From contig JAZUQQ010000027.1 of assembly GCA_045605765.1 (NCBI GenBank), forward strand, positions 132,671 through 196,670: a DNA stretch of 64,000 nucleotides. The letters are read 5' to 3'. The notes beneath the pieces were generated by a model. That model searched no databases, had not been told where the DNA came from, and was given only the letters and a program-made list of their open reading frames with translations. The position numbers and the translations under genes were made by a program. Positions within the stretch are counted from its first letter, which is position 1. Each line of letters opens with the position of its first letter. Positions 33,341 to 41,365 of the stretch are shown in pieces. The stretch comes from SIG672 sp045605765 (GTDB lineage: Bacteria; Bacillota; Clostridia; Oscillospirales; CAG-272).

Positions 33341-35179
33341 TCACTTTTTAAGGGCGTTTTCAAGCGTAACATAGCTCTGCGCAAGGAAGGCTTTAAGTTC
33401 ATCGGCAGTCAGCGGTCTCTGTGCCAAAAGCGCAAGCGACCAGACCTGCTTTACACCCTCGTTCTTTTTGTCCGTGTCATCGAGTGCCGAAAGAGTCTGC
33501 ACGAGCGAATTTTTGCTGTTAAGAATAAGAGTTGCATCAGATAGTGCATCCGACATACCGTCTGCGTTTGGCATATAGTAGCGCATCATATCGCTCATTC
33601 TTCTCTGCTCCTCGGGGATGTTGAGTATCGCGGGAACACTCTCGTCTTTAAGCGCACTAAATTCTACTTTCAGATTTTCGGCTCCGCTGATACTTCTGAA
33701 CATCTCGGCAAGGGAGTCGTCCTCGAAGCATTCGCCCTCACCTTTAAGCGCATCGGCAACATCCGAGTCAATACGCAGGAATTTTACGCCGTTTTCCCCT
33801 TCGAGCATACTTATAAACTGAAAATCAAGCGGTCCTTCGACGAGTGCGACCTTGATGCCTTGCGACTCGAACATCGAAATATACTGCGCCTGCGATATCT
33901 TGTCGGTGGAATAGTATATCTTGCCGTCCTGATTTTCTTTTGCTTTCTCAAGAAATTCTTTTGCCGAGACGAGCTCGCCGTCAGTCAAACGGAGCAAAAG
34001 AGAATCCTTGACTCTGTCGTAGAATTTCTTATCCCTCAGACATCCGTATTCCACAAACACACGGATATCATTCCAATACTCGTCGAACTTTTCTCTTTCG
34101 GTATTGTAGAGCGAGTTTATCTTATCGGCAACCTTCTTTACAATGTGAGTTGATATCTTCGCTACGTATCCGCTATTTTGCAGATATGAGCGCGATACGT
34201 TCAAGGGAAGGTCAGGGCAATCTATGGCTCCTTTGAGCATAAGAAGAAAATCGGGGATCACTTCCTTGATATTATCGGCAACGAACACCTGATTATAATA
34301 TAGCTTGACCTGTCCTTCGAGATTATCGTATTCGCTTCTTATCGGCGGGAAATATAGAATTCCTTTGAAATTAAGCGGATATTCTGCATTTATGTGTATC
34401 TGGAAAAGAGGCTTTCGGTAATCGGAGAAAAGCTTTGTGTAGAAATCGGCGTACTCCTCGTCGGTGCAGGCGCTTGGGGCCTTCTGCCATAGCGGAGAAA
34501 TATCGTTTATCGGTTTTTCCTCCTTGCTTTCGCTCTTGTCATTGCTGTCCTCGTAGTAAATTTCAACAGGCATAAAGGCACAGTATTTATTCAGAACGCC
34601 TCTGAGCGCGTTCCCCCTGAGATATTCGTCACCCTCGCCTGAAAGGTGCAGGATAACGTCGGTTCCGTGCTCTCTTTGATAGGATGCTCTGTCAAGAGTA
34701 TAAGCGCCGTCCTCAGTACACTCCCAATGTACACTTGGTGAGCCGTAGATAGACGAAGATAATATCTCTACGGTATCGGCTACCATAAACGCAGAGTAAA
34801 ATCCCAGTCCGAAATGACCGATTATGCCGTTTGACGCGTCTCCCTGCTCGTATTTTTCGATAAATTCGAGCGCCCCGGAAAGAGCGATGTTGCAGATATA
34901 TTTCTGAACCTCTTCGGCGTTCATTCCGATTCCGTTGTCCGAGACTGTGAGCGTTTTTTCTTCTCTGTCCAGCTTTACCGTGATACGGTAACTCTCATCG
35001 GCGCTGTCGTACTGACCGAGAGAGGCGAGTCTTTTCAGCTTTGTGACCGCATCCGACGCGTTTGACACCAGCTCACGCACGAATATTTCCTTTTCGGAGT
35101 AGAGCCACTTCTTTATAACGGGGAAAATATGTGAGGTCTGGACAGATATCCCGCCCTTAACGCTTTTTATTTCTTCCAT
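33341..35179 (-). CDS. htpG: Hsp90-family chaperone HtpG
   Basis: This 612-aa protein is a bacterial Hsp90. The N-terminal ATPase domain has RELVSNASDAVTKL near residue 35, the nucleotide-site Asp in VSDNGIGM near 80 and GHFGLGFYSAFMV near 120. The middle domain has the conserved LPLNVSRSYLQ near 340, with the ATP-sensing Arg. The C-terminal dimerisation domain is complete. It helps fold or stabilise client proteins under stress. GGAG lies eight bases before the ATG. It begins the run that continues into metH. Confidence 0.96.
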   Translation of the reverse strand: MEEIKSVKGGISVQTSHIFPVIKKWLYSEKEIFVRELVSNASDAVTKLKRLASLGQYDSADESYRITVKLDREEKTLTVSDNGIGMNAEEVQKYICNIALSGALEFIEKYEQGDASNGIIGHFGLGFYSAFMVADTVEILSSSIYGSPSVHWECTEDGAYTLDRASYQREHGTDVILHLSGEGDEYLRGNALRGVLNKYCAFMPVEIYYEDSNDKSESKEEKPINDISPLWQKAPSACTDEEYADFYTKLFSDYRKPLFQIHINAEYPLNFKGILYFPPIRSEYDNLEGQVKLYYNQVFVADNIKEVIPDFLLMLKGAIDCPDLPLNVSRSYLQNSGYVAKISTHIVKKVADKINSLYNTEREKFDEYWNDIRVFVEYGCLRDKKFYDRVKDSLLLRLTDGELVSAKEFLEKAKENQDGKIYYSTDKISQAQYISMFESQGIKVALVEGPLDFQFISMLEGENGVKFLRIDSDVADALKGEGECFEDDSLAEMFRSISGAENLKVEFSALKDESVPAILNIPEEQRRMSDMMRYYMPNADGMSDALSDATLILNSKNSLVQTLSALDDTDKKNEGVKQVWSLALLAQRPLTADELKAFLAQSYVTLENALKK

Positions 35180-35259
35180 TTTAATTCTCCTTATTAGTGT
35201 AAAGACATTTTAATATATTATAACACTTTGCAAAATGATTTTATAGGGTAAAATGTAAA

Positions 35260-36138
35260 TTATTTAAGTGAAATCTTTACGTTTGCATCTGTTCCGAGGG
35301 CTCCGAAAAGAAGCTCTCGTATTTTTTCGGTCTTATCCGAATATTTTTCAGGCAAAAGAATTCTCACTGCGGAGTCCTTGGTAAGCTCTTCGCCCACAGT
35401 TCTGAAACGCTCAGATGGTATTAAAAGAGAGCTGTGCTCAAAAAGTGCATACGCCTCGCGGTAGATCTTCTCGGCACTCTCTTTTTGTCCGCTTTCAAGA
35501 AGCGCATTCACTCTTTCAATGTAAAAATCCTCACACAAAGGATCGATAGAGCAGGCTTTTTCGGATATTTCACAAATTCTCATGAAATCGAGATCGCGTC
35601 GCAATGCGGCGCAGGCAATAGCGAATATACGCCTATAAGTATCGTGATATTTTTCAACAGCAAGTCTTGTTTTTTCGTCTATAAAGTGCTTACTTAGAAA
35701 AAATCCCCTGTATATTTCGAGCGCACGAAGGGCAATCGGCTTCATTTCTTCGAGACTGCCGCTCAAAAACACCTTTTGGACAAGGCGTTCAAAGATATCG
35801 CTATCTATCTGCGCTTCATTTGGAAGTACGAATCGGTAAGTATTGTTCTCAAAAACAATAACCCCGTGCGGATCAAGACCGATATCCGCAAGTGTTTTTC
35901 TCGCCCTGTGAAGCATAGCGTTAAGTGCGTTGAGCGCCTCAGGGTAACGACCCGAATAGGCGCCGTATCCAAAAGTCGCATCTATAAGTTCCCGCCTGTT
36001 TACAGATCGCTCGCGGTTAAGTATCAGATATTTTATAAGCCGCCATTTTTTATGTCCGCGGCCGTCTTGTTCACAAGCCGTTTTGCCACAAAACGAGAGA
36101 GTAAACGGTCCAAAAAAGGATATTTTCAGATTTTGCAT
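35260..36138 (-). CDS. SARP-like transcription regulator (OmpR-type DNA binding plus BTAD)
   Basis: This 292-aa protein starts with a winged-helix DNA-binding domain (residues 1-100). KKWRLIKYLILNRERSVNRRELID and ALNALNAMLHRARKTLADIG fit its recognition helices. A bacterial transcriptional activation domain of TPR-like helices follows (about 110-265). SARPs are best known from Streptomyces antibiotic clusters but also occur in Clostridia. The target is unknown. It is read leftward, 80 bases before htpG, with GAAAGG before the ATG. There is no ATPase domain of the large AfsR type. Confidence 0.75.
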   Translation of the reverse strand: MQNLKISFFGPFTLSFCGKTACEQDGRGHKKWRLIKYLILNRERSVNRRELIDATFGYGAYSGRYPEALNALNAMLHRARKTLADIGLDPHGVIVFENNTYRFVLPNEAQIDSDIFERLVQKVFLSGSLEEMKPIALRALEIYRGFFLSKHFIDEKTRLAVEKYHDTYRRIFAIACAALRRDLDFMRICEISEKACSIDPLCEDFYIERVNALLESGQKESAEKIYREAYALFEHSSLLIPSERFRTVGEELTKDSAVRILLPEKYSDKTEKIRELLFGALGTDANVKISLK

Positions 36139-36270
36139 AGACCGACGCCAAAACCTTTCAATAATTTTTTATAATCACGGGTAATTATATCATAAATTAT
36201 TTTAAAAAGCAACAGTTTACGCATATTGTGCAAATGCGTTGTGTTCATATAAATTTAACAATTCAAAGTA

Positions 36271-36299
36271 TTGTAAAATGCCCTGATATGTGGTAGAAT
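36271..36299 (+). promoter_or_regulatory. tRNA-Ser promoter
   Basis: TTGTAA (36271-36276) and TAGAAT (36294-36299) are 17 bases apart, 25 bases before the tRNA. Confidence 0.7.
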
Positions 36300-36324
36300 T
36301 TATGTTGCGACCGAAAGAATCCTT

Positions 36325-36413
36325 GGAGAAGTACTCAAGAGGCCGAAGAGGCGCCCCTGCTAAGGGTGTAGGTCGTTTATAGCGGCGCGAGGGTTCAAAT
36401 CCCTCCTTCTCCG
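36325..36413 (+). tRNA. tRNA-Ser (GCU anticodon)
   Basis: This 89-base class II tRNA has acceptor GGAGAAG/CTTCTCC with discriminator G, anticodon arm CGCCCCTGCTAAGGGTG with GCT, a long variable arm around GTCGTTTATAGCGGCG, and T arm GAGGGTTCAAATCCCTC. It decodes AGC and AGU. The CCA end is not encoded. Confidence 0.97.
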
Positions 36414-36419
36414 TAAAAA

Positions 36420-36455
36420 CAAAAGAACGAGCAAATGCTCGTTCTTTTGTTTTTT
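36420..36455 (+). terminator. tRNA-Ser terminator
   Basis: CAAAAGAACGAGCA (36420-36433) pairs with TGCTCGTTCTTTTG (36436-36449), followed by TTTTTT. Confidence 0.93.
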
Positions 36456-36566
36456 ATAGTAATTTGGCACCATGCAGAACCCCGTCCACCGTCGTTTTTA
36501 GCTCTATACACGCGCACGCGCGAGAGAGAAATCCTCGAAGAGTGACACTTATAGCGAACGTCAAAA

Positions 36567-36598
36567 GAGGCGGGAATGGTCCCGCCTCAAAGATTTTT
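36567..36598 (+). terminator. GC-rich hairpin with T-tract of unknown transcript
   Basis: GAGGCGGGA (36567-36575) pairs with TCCCGCCTC (36580-36588), then AAAGATTTTT. It looks like a terminator, but the 110 bases before it (36456-36566) contain no gene I can support. Confidence 0.5.
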
Positions 36599-36609
36599 AC
36601 GAAAAGGTA

Positions 36610-36638
36610 TTAACAAAACACACCTCCAGGAGTATACT
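36610..36638 (+). promoter_or_regulatory. Promoter of the antitoxin RNA
   Basis: TTAACA (36610-36615) and TATACT (36633-36638) are 17 bases apart. There is no open reading frame directly downstream, only the short RNA that ends at the hairpin near 36730. Confidence 0.65.
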
Positions 36639-36644
36639 AAAATC

Positions 36645-36732
36645 GAAGAGGAAGCCCGTGACGGTTGCCTCCCCAAAGCACGATAAAAGAAATAACCGCC
36701 TTATGTGAGAGTCAGGCGGTTATTTCTTTTTG
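36645..36732 (+). ncRNA. Putative RatA-like antitoxin RNA
   Basis: This RNA of about 88 bases would start near 36645 and end at the perfect hairpin AAAAGAAATAACCGCCT (36685-36701) / AGGCGGTTATTTCTTTT (36714-36730). It contains GAGGAAGCCCGTGACGGTTGCCTCC, here described as two arms GAGG..CCTC around 36648-36672. Its 3' end is complementary to the 3' end of the hydrophobic ORF on the other strand, the arrangement of txpA/ratA type I systems. The exact ends are inferred. Confidence 0.55.
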
Positions 36733-36818
36733 TTATGAGTGTCGATGTAATTAAGCAGTGCAAGAATAAAACTCTCAAAGAGGACCAGGAGAGCCTTTGC
36801 TGCGGCGGAATTACTCAT
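36720..36818 (-). CDS. Putative holin-like type I toxin peptide (32 aa)
   Basis: The ATG at 36818 opens a 32-codon frame. The peptide starts MSNSAAAKALLVLFESF, continues with a hydrophobic stretch to LLNYID, and ends THNKKK. A single membrane helix followed by a short polar Asn/Lys end is the plan of the TxpA/holin-like toxins, which damage the membrane when made in excess. AAAGAGG lies nine bases before the ATG. The stop codon lies inside the hairpin shared with the antitoxin RNA. It is 83 bases downstream of pnp, just after that gene's terminator, with no clear promoter of its own. Confidence 0.62.
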   Translation of the reverse strand: MSNSAAAKALLVLFESFILALLNYIDTHNKKK

Positions 36819-36837
36819 CGTCAAAAGCCTCTTTGGA

Positions 36838-36877
36838 ACAAAAAATCGGCGTACCTGAGGCAAATCGGGTACGCCGA
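36838..36877 (-). terminator. pnp terminator
   Basis: On the minus strand TCGGCGTACC (36877-36868) pairs with GGTACGCCGA (36855-36846), followed by TTTTTTG. It ends 20 bases before the toxin start codon, so toxin expression may come from read-through. Confidence 0.88.
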
Positions 36878-36900
36878 ATCTTATTAAAGTTTAGAGTTAC

Positions 36901-39099
36901 TCAGTCCTCTTTCTTCTTAAAGGGTCTTCTGAAACCTCTGTTTCCGCGGTCGCCTCTATCGCCACGGTCGCCACCTTCGCGTCTGGGGGGTCTTTCCTCG
37001 CCTTCGAGTTTCGGAAGCAAAGCCTTTGCCGAAAGGTTATAACGTCCCTTTTCGTCAACGCCCATAAACTTAACGGTGAGCTCGTCGCCTTCGTTTACGA
37101 CGTCCTCTACCTTTTCAACAAAGGTATTTGAAAGATCCTTGATATGGCACATACCTTCCTTGCCGGGAGCGAACTCAACGAACGCTCCGATAGGAATGAT
37201 CCTCGTAACCTTGCCGGTATAAACTGCACCTACCTCGGGCTCGAAGCAGATGCCCTCGATAATAGCCTGAGCCGCAAGTCCACTGTCGCGGTTAACTGCT
37301 GCGATATAAATTGTTCCGTCGTCCTCAATATCGATCTTTGCGCCGGTGTCAGCAACGATCTTCTGAATGACCTCGCCGCCCTTACCGATGACCTCGCGGA
37401 TCTTTTCGGGCTTAATGTGCATGATGATCATCTTGGGAGCGTACTTATTGACTTCTTCGCGAGGAGCAGGAATAGCTTTGAGAATGATCTCGTCGATGAT
37501 ATAGTCACGACCCTTATGAGTCATTTCAAATGCCGCCTTGATAATTTCGGGAGTAAGACCGTCGATTTTAAGGTCCATCTGGATAGAGGTAATACCCTTG
37601 TGTGTACCTGCCACCTTGAAGTCCATATCGCCGTAGAAGTCTTCAAGACCCTGAATATCGATCATAGTATCCCAAGAGCCGTCCTCTGCGGTGATAAGTC
37701 CGCAGGATATACCTGCAACCGGCGCCTTGATCGGAACACCTGCCGCCATAAGAGCGAGGGTGGATCCGCAGACAGAAGCCTGAGAGGTCGAACCGTTCGA
37801 GGAGATAACCTCAGAAACGAGTCTCATAGCGTAAGGGAATTCCTCGACCGAGGGAAGTACAGGAATGAGCGAACGCTCTGCGAGCGCACCGTGTCCGATC
37901 TCGCGGCGTCCGGGGCTACGGCTTGCCTTTGCTTCACCTGTGGAGAAGCCGGGCATATTGTAGTGGTGCATATAACGCTTGGATTCTTCCTCATCGATAG
38001 TGTCGAGCATCTGCGCGTCGCCTACCGTACCGAGCGTTGCGATGGTGAGAACCTGAGTCTGACCTCTGGTAAACATACCCGAACCGTGAACTCTGGGAAG
38101 AAGGTCAACCTCTGCGGCAAGAGGACGGATCTCGTCCATTCTTCTGCCGTCAACACGCTTCTTGTCCTCAAGAAGCCATCTGCGAACGATCTTCTTCTGG
38201 ATCTTGTATACAAGCTCGCCGATAATGTCGGGAAGCTCGGGATATTCCTCCGAGAACTTTTCGAGAATAGCGTCGGTAATGGGCTGCATTCTTGCATCAC
38301 GAACGGTCTTGTCGTCGGTATCGAGAGCTACCATAACGTCCTTTTCGCAGAAAGCGAAGATCTTGTCAAACATATCGTGATCAAGCTCGCAGGAGGGATA
38401 GTCAAACTTGGGCTTTCCTACCTCTGCAACGATAGAGTCGATGAAGGAGCAGAGCACCTTGATCTCCTCGTGAGCCTTCATAATGGCCTGGAACATAGTG
38501 TCGTCGTCAACCTCGTTCGCGCCTGCCTCGATCATAACCACCTTCTTAGCCGAGCCTGCAACGGTGAGCTCGAGATCGCTCTTTGCTCTCTGCTCGGAGG
38601 TCGGGTTTACCACGATCTCGCCGTCAACGAGACCCATAAATACGCCTGCGATAGGTCCGTTCCACGGAATATCCGAAATGGAGAGGGCGATCGATGCGCC
38701 GATCATAGCTGTAATTTCGGGCGAGCAGTCGTTGTCAACGCTGAGAACCATAAGGCTTATTGCAACGTCATTACGAAGGTCCTTCGGGAAGAGAGGTCGA
38801 ACAGGACGGTCGATAACGCGAGAGGTGAGTATCGCCTTTTCGGAAGGTCTTCCCTCACGTCTGAGGTATCCGCCGGGAATTCTTCCTACTGCGTAAAGAC
38901 GCTCCTCAAAGTCAACCGAGAGAGGAAGGAAGTCGATTCCGTCACGGGGCTTTGCCGAAGCGGTTGCGGTTGCGAGAATCGAGGTCTCGCCGTATCTGAT
39001 AAGAGCCGATCCGTTTGCAAGACCTGCCATCTTTCCGGTTTCAACGGTAAGAGGTCTGCCTGCAAGAGTAGTTTCAAAAATCTTGTAGTTGTCGAACAT
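36901..39099 (-). CDS. pnp: Polyribonucleotide nucleotidyltransferase (PNPase)
   Basis: This 732-aa phosphorolytic 3'-5' exoribonuclease degrades mRNA. It has two RNase PH domains; the first has LAGRPLTVETGKMAGLANGS, and the second has GTVGDAQMLD and the catalytic region DFKVAGTHKGITSIQMD. A KH domain (KIREVIGKGGEVIQKI, near 560) and an S1 domain (VYTGKVTRIIPIGAFVEF, near 625) follow. The C-terminus is a Gly/Arg/Asp repeat (GDRGDRGDRGN) ending in KKKED, longer than in Bacillus. It lies after rpsO, as in most bacteria, but with a terminator between them. Confidence 0.97.
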   Translation of the reverse strand: MFDNYKIFETTLAGRPLTVETGKMAGLANGSALIRYGETSILATATASAKPRDGIDFLPLSVDFEERLYAVGRIPGGYLRREGRPSEKAILTSRVIDRPVRPLFPKDLRNDVAISLMVLSVDNDCSPEITAMIGASIALSISDIPWNGPIAGVFMGLVDGEIVVNPTSEQRAKSDLELTVAGSAKKVVMIEAGANEVDDDTMFQAIMKAHEEIKVLCSFIDSIVAEVGKPKFDYPSCELDHDMFDKIFAFCEKDVMVALDTDDKTVRDARMQPITDAILEKFSEEYPELPDIIGELVYKIQKKIVRRWLLEDKKRVDGRRMDEIRPLAAEVDLLPRVHGSGMFTRGQTQVLTIATLGTVGDAQMLDTIDEEESKRYMHHYNMPGFSTGEAKASRSPGRREIGHGALAERSLIPVLPSVEEFPYAMRLVSEVISSNGSTSQASVCGSTLALMAAGVPIKAPVAGISCGLITAEDGSWDTMIDIQGLEDFYGDMDFKVAGTHKGITSIQMDLKIDGLTPEIIKAAFEMTHKGRDYIIDEIILKAIPAPREEVNKYAPKMIIMHIKPEKIREVIGKGGEVIQKIVADTGAKIDIEDDGTIYIAAVNRDSGLAAQAIIEGICFEPEVGAVYTGKVTRIIPIGAFVEFAPGKEGMCHIKDLSNTFVEKVEDVVNEGDELTVKFMGVDEKGRYNLSAKALLPKLEGEERPPRREGGDRGDRGDRGNRGFRRPFKKKED

Positions 39100-39144
39100 T
39101 TTTGTGAACCTTTCTTTTATTTTATTTGCAGCCTTAACCGGAGA

Positions 39145-39202
39145 AATAATGAATAGCGGACACGCCCGATATTTTTATCGGAAGCATACGTTATTCATTA
39201 TT
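39145..39202 (-). promoter_or_regulatory. Long stem-loop in the pnp leader
   Basis: AATAATGAATA (39145-39155) and TATTCATTATT (39192-39202) form a perfect 11-bp stem, with an inner CCGAT/ATCGG hairpin (39166-39181). It lies about 45 bases before the pnp start codon. In E. coli a leader stem-loop mediates pnp self-control with RNase III; a similar role here is only inferred. Confidence 0.5.
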
Positions 39203-39245
39203 GAATTTTTCCGGTCAAGACCTTTTAACTGTTTTTCGTGTGTTT

Positions 39246-39278
39246 ATCTCAAAAATGGGAGGCGGTGCCTCCCATTTT
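39246..39278 (-). terminator. rpsO terminator
   Basis: On the minus strand AAAATGGGAGGC (39278-39267) pairs with GCCTCCCATTTT (39263-39252), followed by a T-rich end. Confidence 0.88.
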
Positions 39279-39308
39279 CTTGAAAACGAAGTTTTCGAAG
39301 GCGCGAAC

Positions 39309-39575
39309 TTACTTTCTGAGTCCGAGCTTCTTAACTATTGCGCGGTAACGCTCAATATCGGTATTCTGGAGATATTTGAGAAGGTTACGTCTCTTACCTA
39401 CCATTTTGAGAAGTCCGCGACGGCTGTGGAAGTCCTTCTGGTTGTTAGCAAGATGCGCGTTGAGGTCGTTAATTCTCTGAGTGAGAATAGCGATCTGAAC
39501 CTCAGGCGAGCCTGTGTCGCCCTCGTGCATAGCGTTAGCGAGAATGATTTCCTGCTTTTTTTCCTTTGCGAGCAT
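39309..39575 (-). CDS. rpsO: 30S ribosomal protein uS15
   Basis: This 88-aa protein binds 16S rRNA helices at the platform. It shows the uS15 pattern HEGDTGSPEVQIAILTQRI at residues 17-35, then DFHSRRGLLKMVGKRRNLLKYL. The start at 39575 is set by GAAAGGTG and by the family length; the frame stays open 61 codons further but is not coding. The leader of about 140 bases contains GC-rich inverted segments (near 39620-39665) and could hold an S15 autoregulatory site, which I cannot define further. Confidence 0.97.
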   Translation of the reverse strand: MLAKEKKQEIILANAMHEGDTGSPEVQIAILTQRINDLNAHLANNQKDFHSRRGLLKMVGKRRNLLKYLQNTDIERYRAIVKKLGLRK

Positions 39576-39723
39576 AGTTTTTTCACCTTTCTGTAGATTT
39601 ATTCTCCGATAAAACCGAGTTTGCGGTCTGGTGAAACCGTCCGAAGAGCGAACGTTTACCCGCAAACCAAGCCATACGGAATTATGTTTTGCCCCGAACG
39701 GCGCGCGTCCGCAGGCGAAAAGC

Positions 39724-39732
39724 ATTATATCA
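39724..39732 (-). promoter_or_regulatory. rpsO promoter, extended -10
   Basis: Minus-strand TGATATAAT (39732-39724) is an extended -10 element. The -35 is poor. The leader to rpsO is about 140 bases. The gap 39576-39882 holds this promoter, the leader and the lgt terminator, and no gene. Confidence 0.6.
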
Positions 39733-39805
39733 TATATAAGCGATTTTTGCACGAACATTGGAAGATGTTTACAAAATGTTTACACTTCAAGGGCGGTTTT
39801 GTCCG

Positions 39806-39843
39806 ACAAAACAACCTCGCCACTCTCGACGAGGTTGTTTTGT
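39806..39843 (-). terminator. Terminator downstream of lgt
   Basis: ACAAAACAACCTCG (39806-39819) pairs perfectly with CGAGGTTGTTTTGT (39830-39843), 40 bases past the lgt stop codon. Confidence 0.8.
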
Positions 39844-39882
39844 ATTGCTGAGAAAGCGCAAACTGTGATCTGCAGTTCGGGA

Positions 39883-40704
39883 TCACTCAGATGCGTTTGT
39901 GTCGGTTTCGGGCAAGTACTTATCTTTGACAAGCGATTTTACAAGCAATATTGTGCTGACGGTCACGCTTATTATACTTATCCACTGCGACGTTGAAAAG
40001 ATTCCTATAAATCCCCGAATTTTATCTCCGCGAAGAAATTCGTCAAAAAAACGGATCACTCCGTATGCTATAAGATAGATGTACAGAAGTTTACCGCGAA
40101 TACGCGGACACGTTTCGCATTTTTTAAGTAAGCAAAACATAACTAAAACCAAAAAGAAATTACATCCTGCTTCGAGAAGTTGGACCGGAAAGCGTGTGAC
40201 TCCGTTCACATCGGGCACGAGTGTATTGCCGTGCGCACAAAATCCGAACTTTGATTCTATCCCATAGCAGCATCCCGCAAAAAAGCATCCTATACGGGCA
40301 ATGCCATGAAACAAGGGGATTATCGGTGACATAAGATCGGCATATAATGCAGTATCCTGCCGTAAAATTTTCGTCGCAATACCGCCTGCGGCGATGCCTC
40401 CGAAAAGACCGCCGTAGAAAACCGCCCCGCCGAATATATGCTGGACTCGTGCAAGCCAAAGCGAAAATTCCGCCTTTTTAAAAAGATAAGGAAAAAGACG
40501 AATGTTTGTCAGCGCGTAAAGCAGATGGCCACCGATGAAAACTCCTGCTATGACGGCAAGGAGAAAAAGAACTCCGTCTTCTGCGAACAGACCCCTTTTT
40601 TTGAGGAGTAAAGACAAAATCACTCCGCAGATAATACATCCAATCAGCGCAAATAATCCATAAGATGCGATCTTATATCCGAAAATATCAAATTGAGGTA
40701 ACAA
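39883..40704 (-). CDS. lgt: Prolipoprotein diacylglyceryl transferase
   Basis: This 273-aa membrane enzyme transfers diacylglycerol to the lipobox Cys of lipoproteins. About seven membrane helices are visible. Family motifs are SYGLFALIGCI near the start, FYGGLFGG near residue 95 and HGIARIGCFFAGCCYG near 135, the variant typical of Firmicutes; it ends with RFFDEFLRGD near 225. The window encodes three lipoproteins that would be substrates. The start is TTG at 40704, with GGAG seven bases before it and no ATG nearby. It follows the DUF4190-like gene by 22 bases. Confidence 0.92.
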   Translation of the reverse strand: MLPQFDIFGYKIASYGLFALIGCIICGVILSLLLKKRGLFAEDGVLFLLAVIAGVFIGGHLLYALTNIRLFPYLFKKAEFSLWLARVQHIFGGAVFYGGLFGGIAAGGIATKILRQDTALYADLMSPIIPLFHGIARIGCFFAGCCYGIESKFGFCAHGNTLVPDVNGVTRFPVQLLEAGCNFFLVLVMFCLLKKCETCPRIRGKLLYIYLIAYGVIRFFDEFLRGDKIRGFIGIFSTSQWISIISVTVSTILLVKSLVKDKYLPETDTNASE

Positions 40705-40726
40705 CTAAAAGCTCCGGTGTAATTGG

Positions 40727-41191
40727 TCAAGAAAGCCCGCCGAATAAAGACGCACTTTCGAGAGCGGCACACATAGAGCAAGCTTCGCACGAGGAACAGA
40801 TGCAGGCAGGAAGTGTACACGAAAGAACTCCTAATGCACATATCGAAGCTCCGATGATGCCTAGGACAAATCCCGCCGTAGCCATTCCCGATGATTTTCC
40901 GTATGCGGCAAAAGATTTTCTTCTTCCCTTAGCGCCGAAAACGATTCCTAAAATCGAACAGGGCAGAACCAAAATATTAAAAACGAAAACCCACCCGAAA
41001 AGTATGCCGCAAACTCCAAGCACGAGTGCCGCTATCGACAAACCGAGCCCGTCGTTAGGATTTCTGGGTCGGCGAGTCGGATAATTATTATATCCGCCCT
41101 GTTGCTGATAGCCGTACGGCGGCTGATTGGATTGCTGATACTGCTGGTTGGGGTTTTGATTGTTCTGCTGATTCATGTTTTGATTGTCCAT
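40727..41191 (-). CDS. DUF4190-like membrane protein with Gln/Asn-rich N-terminus
   Basis: This 154-aa protein begins with about 40 residues rich in Gln, Asn, Pro and Tyr (starting MDNQNMNQQNNQNPNQQ). Two membrane helices follow, at about 48-72 and 100-125. Between them lies ILGIVFGAKGRRKS, the loop seen in DUF4190 proteins. The C-terminus has a cluster of Cys residues (CTLPACICSSCEACSMC). The function is unknown. The start at 41191 follows AGGAG and fits the promoter at 41301. It is likely co-transcribed with lgt. Confidence 0.72.
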   Translation of the reverse strand: MDNQNMNQQNNQNPNQQYQQSNQPPYGYQQQGGYNNYPTRRPRNPNDGLGLSIAALVLGVCGILFGWVFVFNILVLPCSILGIVFGAKGRRKSFAAYGKSSGMATAGFVLGIIGASICALGVLSCTLPACICSSCEACSMCAALESASLFGGLS

Positions 41192-41300
41192 ATATAGTAT
41201 CTCCTGTCTTAAAATTACAAAAACAAACAAATTTCGCGCGAAAAAGATAAAGAACTGCAATTTTATGTCTTTTTCGGACAAGTTGGTTTTTGCTTTTCCG

Positions 41301-41329
41301 AGTATATCATAAAAAACGGCGTTTGTCAA
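41301..41329 (-). promoter_or_regulatory. Promoter of the DUF4190-like gene and lgt
   Basis: Minus-strand TTGACA (41329-41324) and TATACT (41306-41301) are 17 bases apart. Confidence 0.85.
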
Positions 41330-41365
41330 GTATGGATATCATTTTGATAATTAAATATCCGTTTG

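Noticed and set aside
36705..36887. 60-codon plus-strand frame opposite the toxin
   Set aside because: It begins inside the terminator hairpin of the antitoxin RNA, has no ribosome binding site, and crosses the pnp terminator.
37144..39156. 670-codon open frame on the plus strand opposite pnp
   Set aside because: Antisense shadow of pnp. The sense frame is an unmistakable PNPase.
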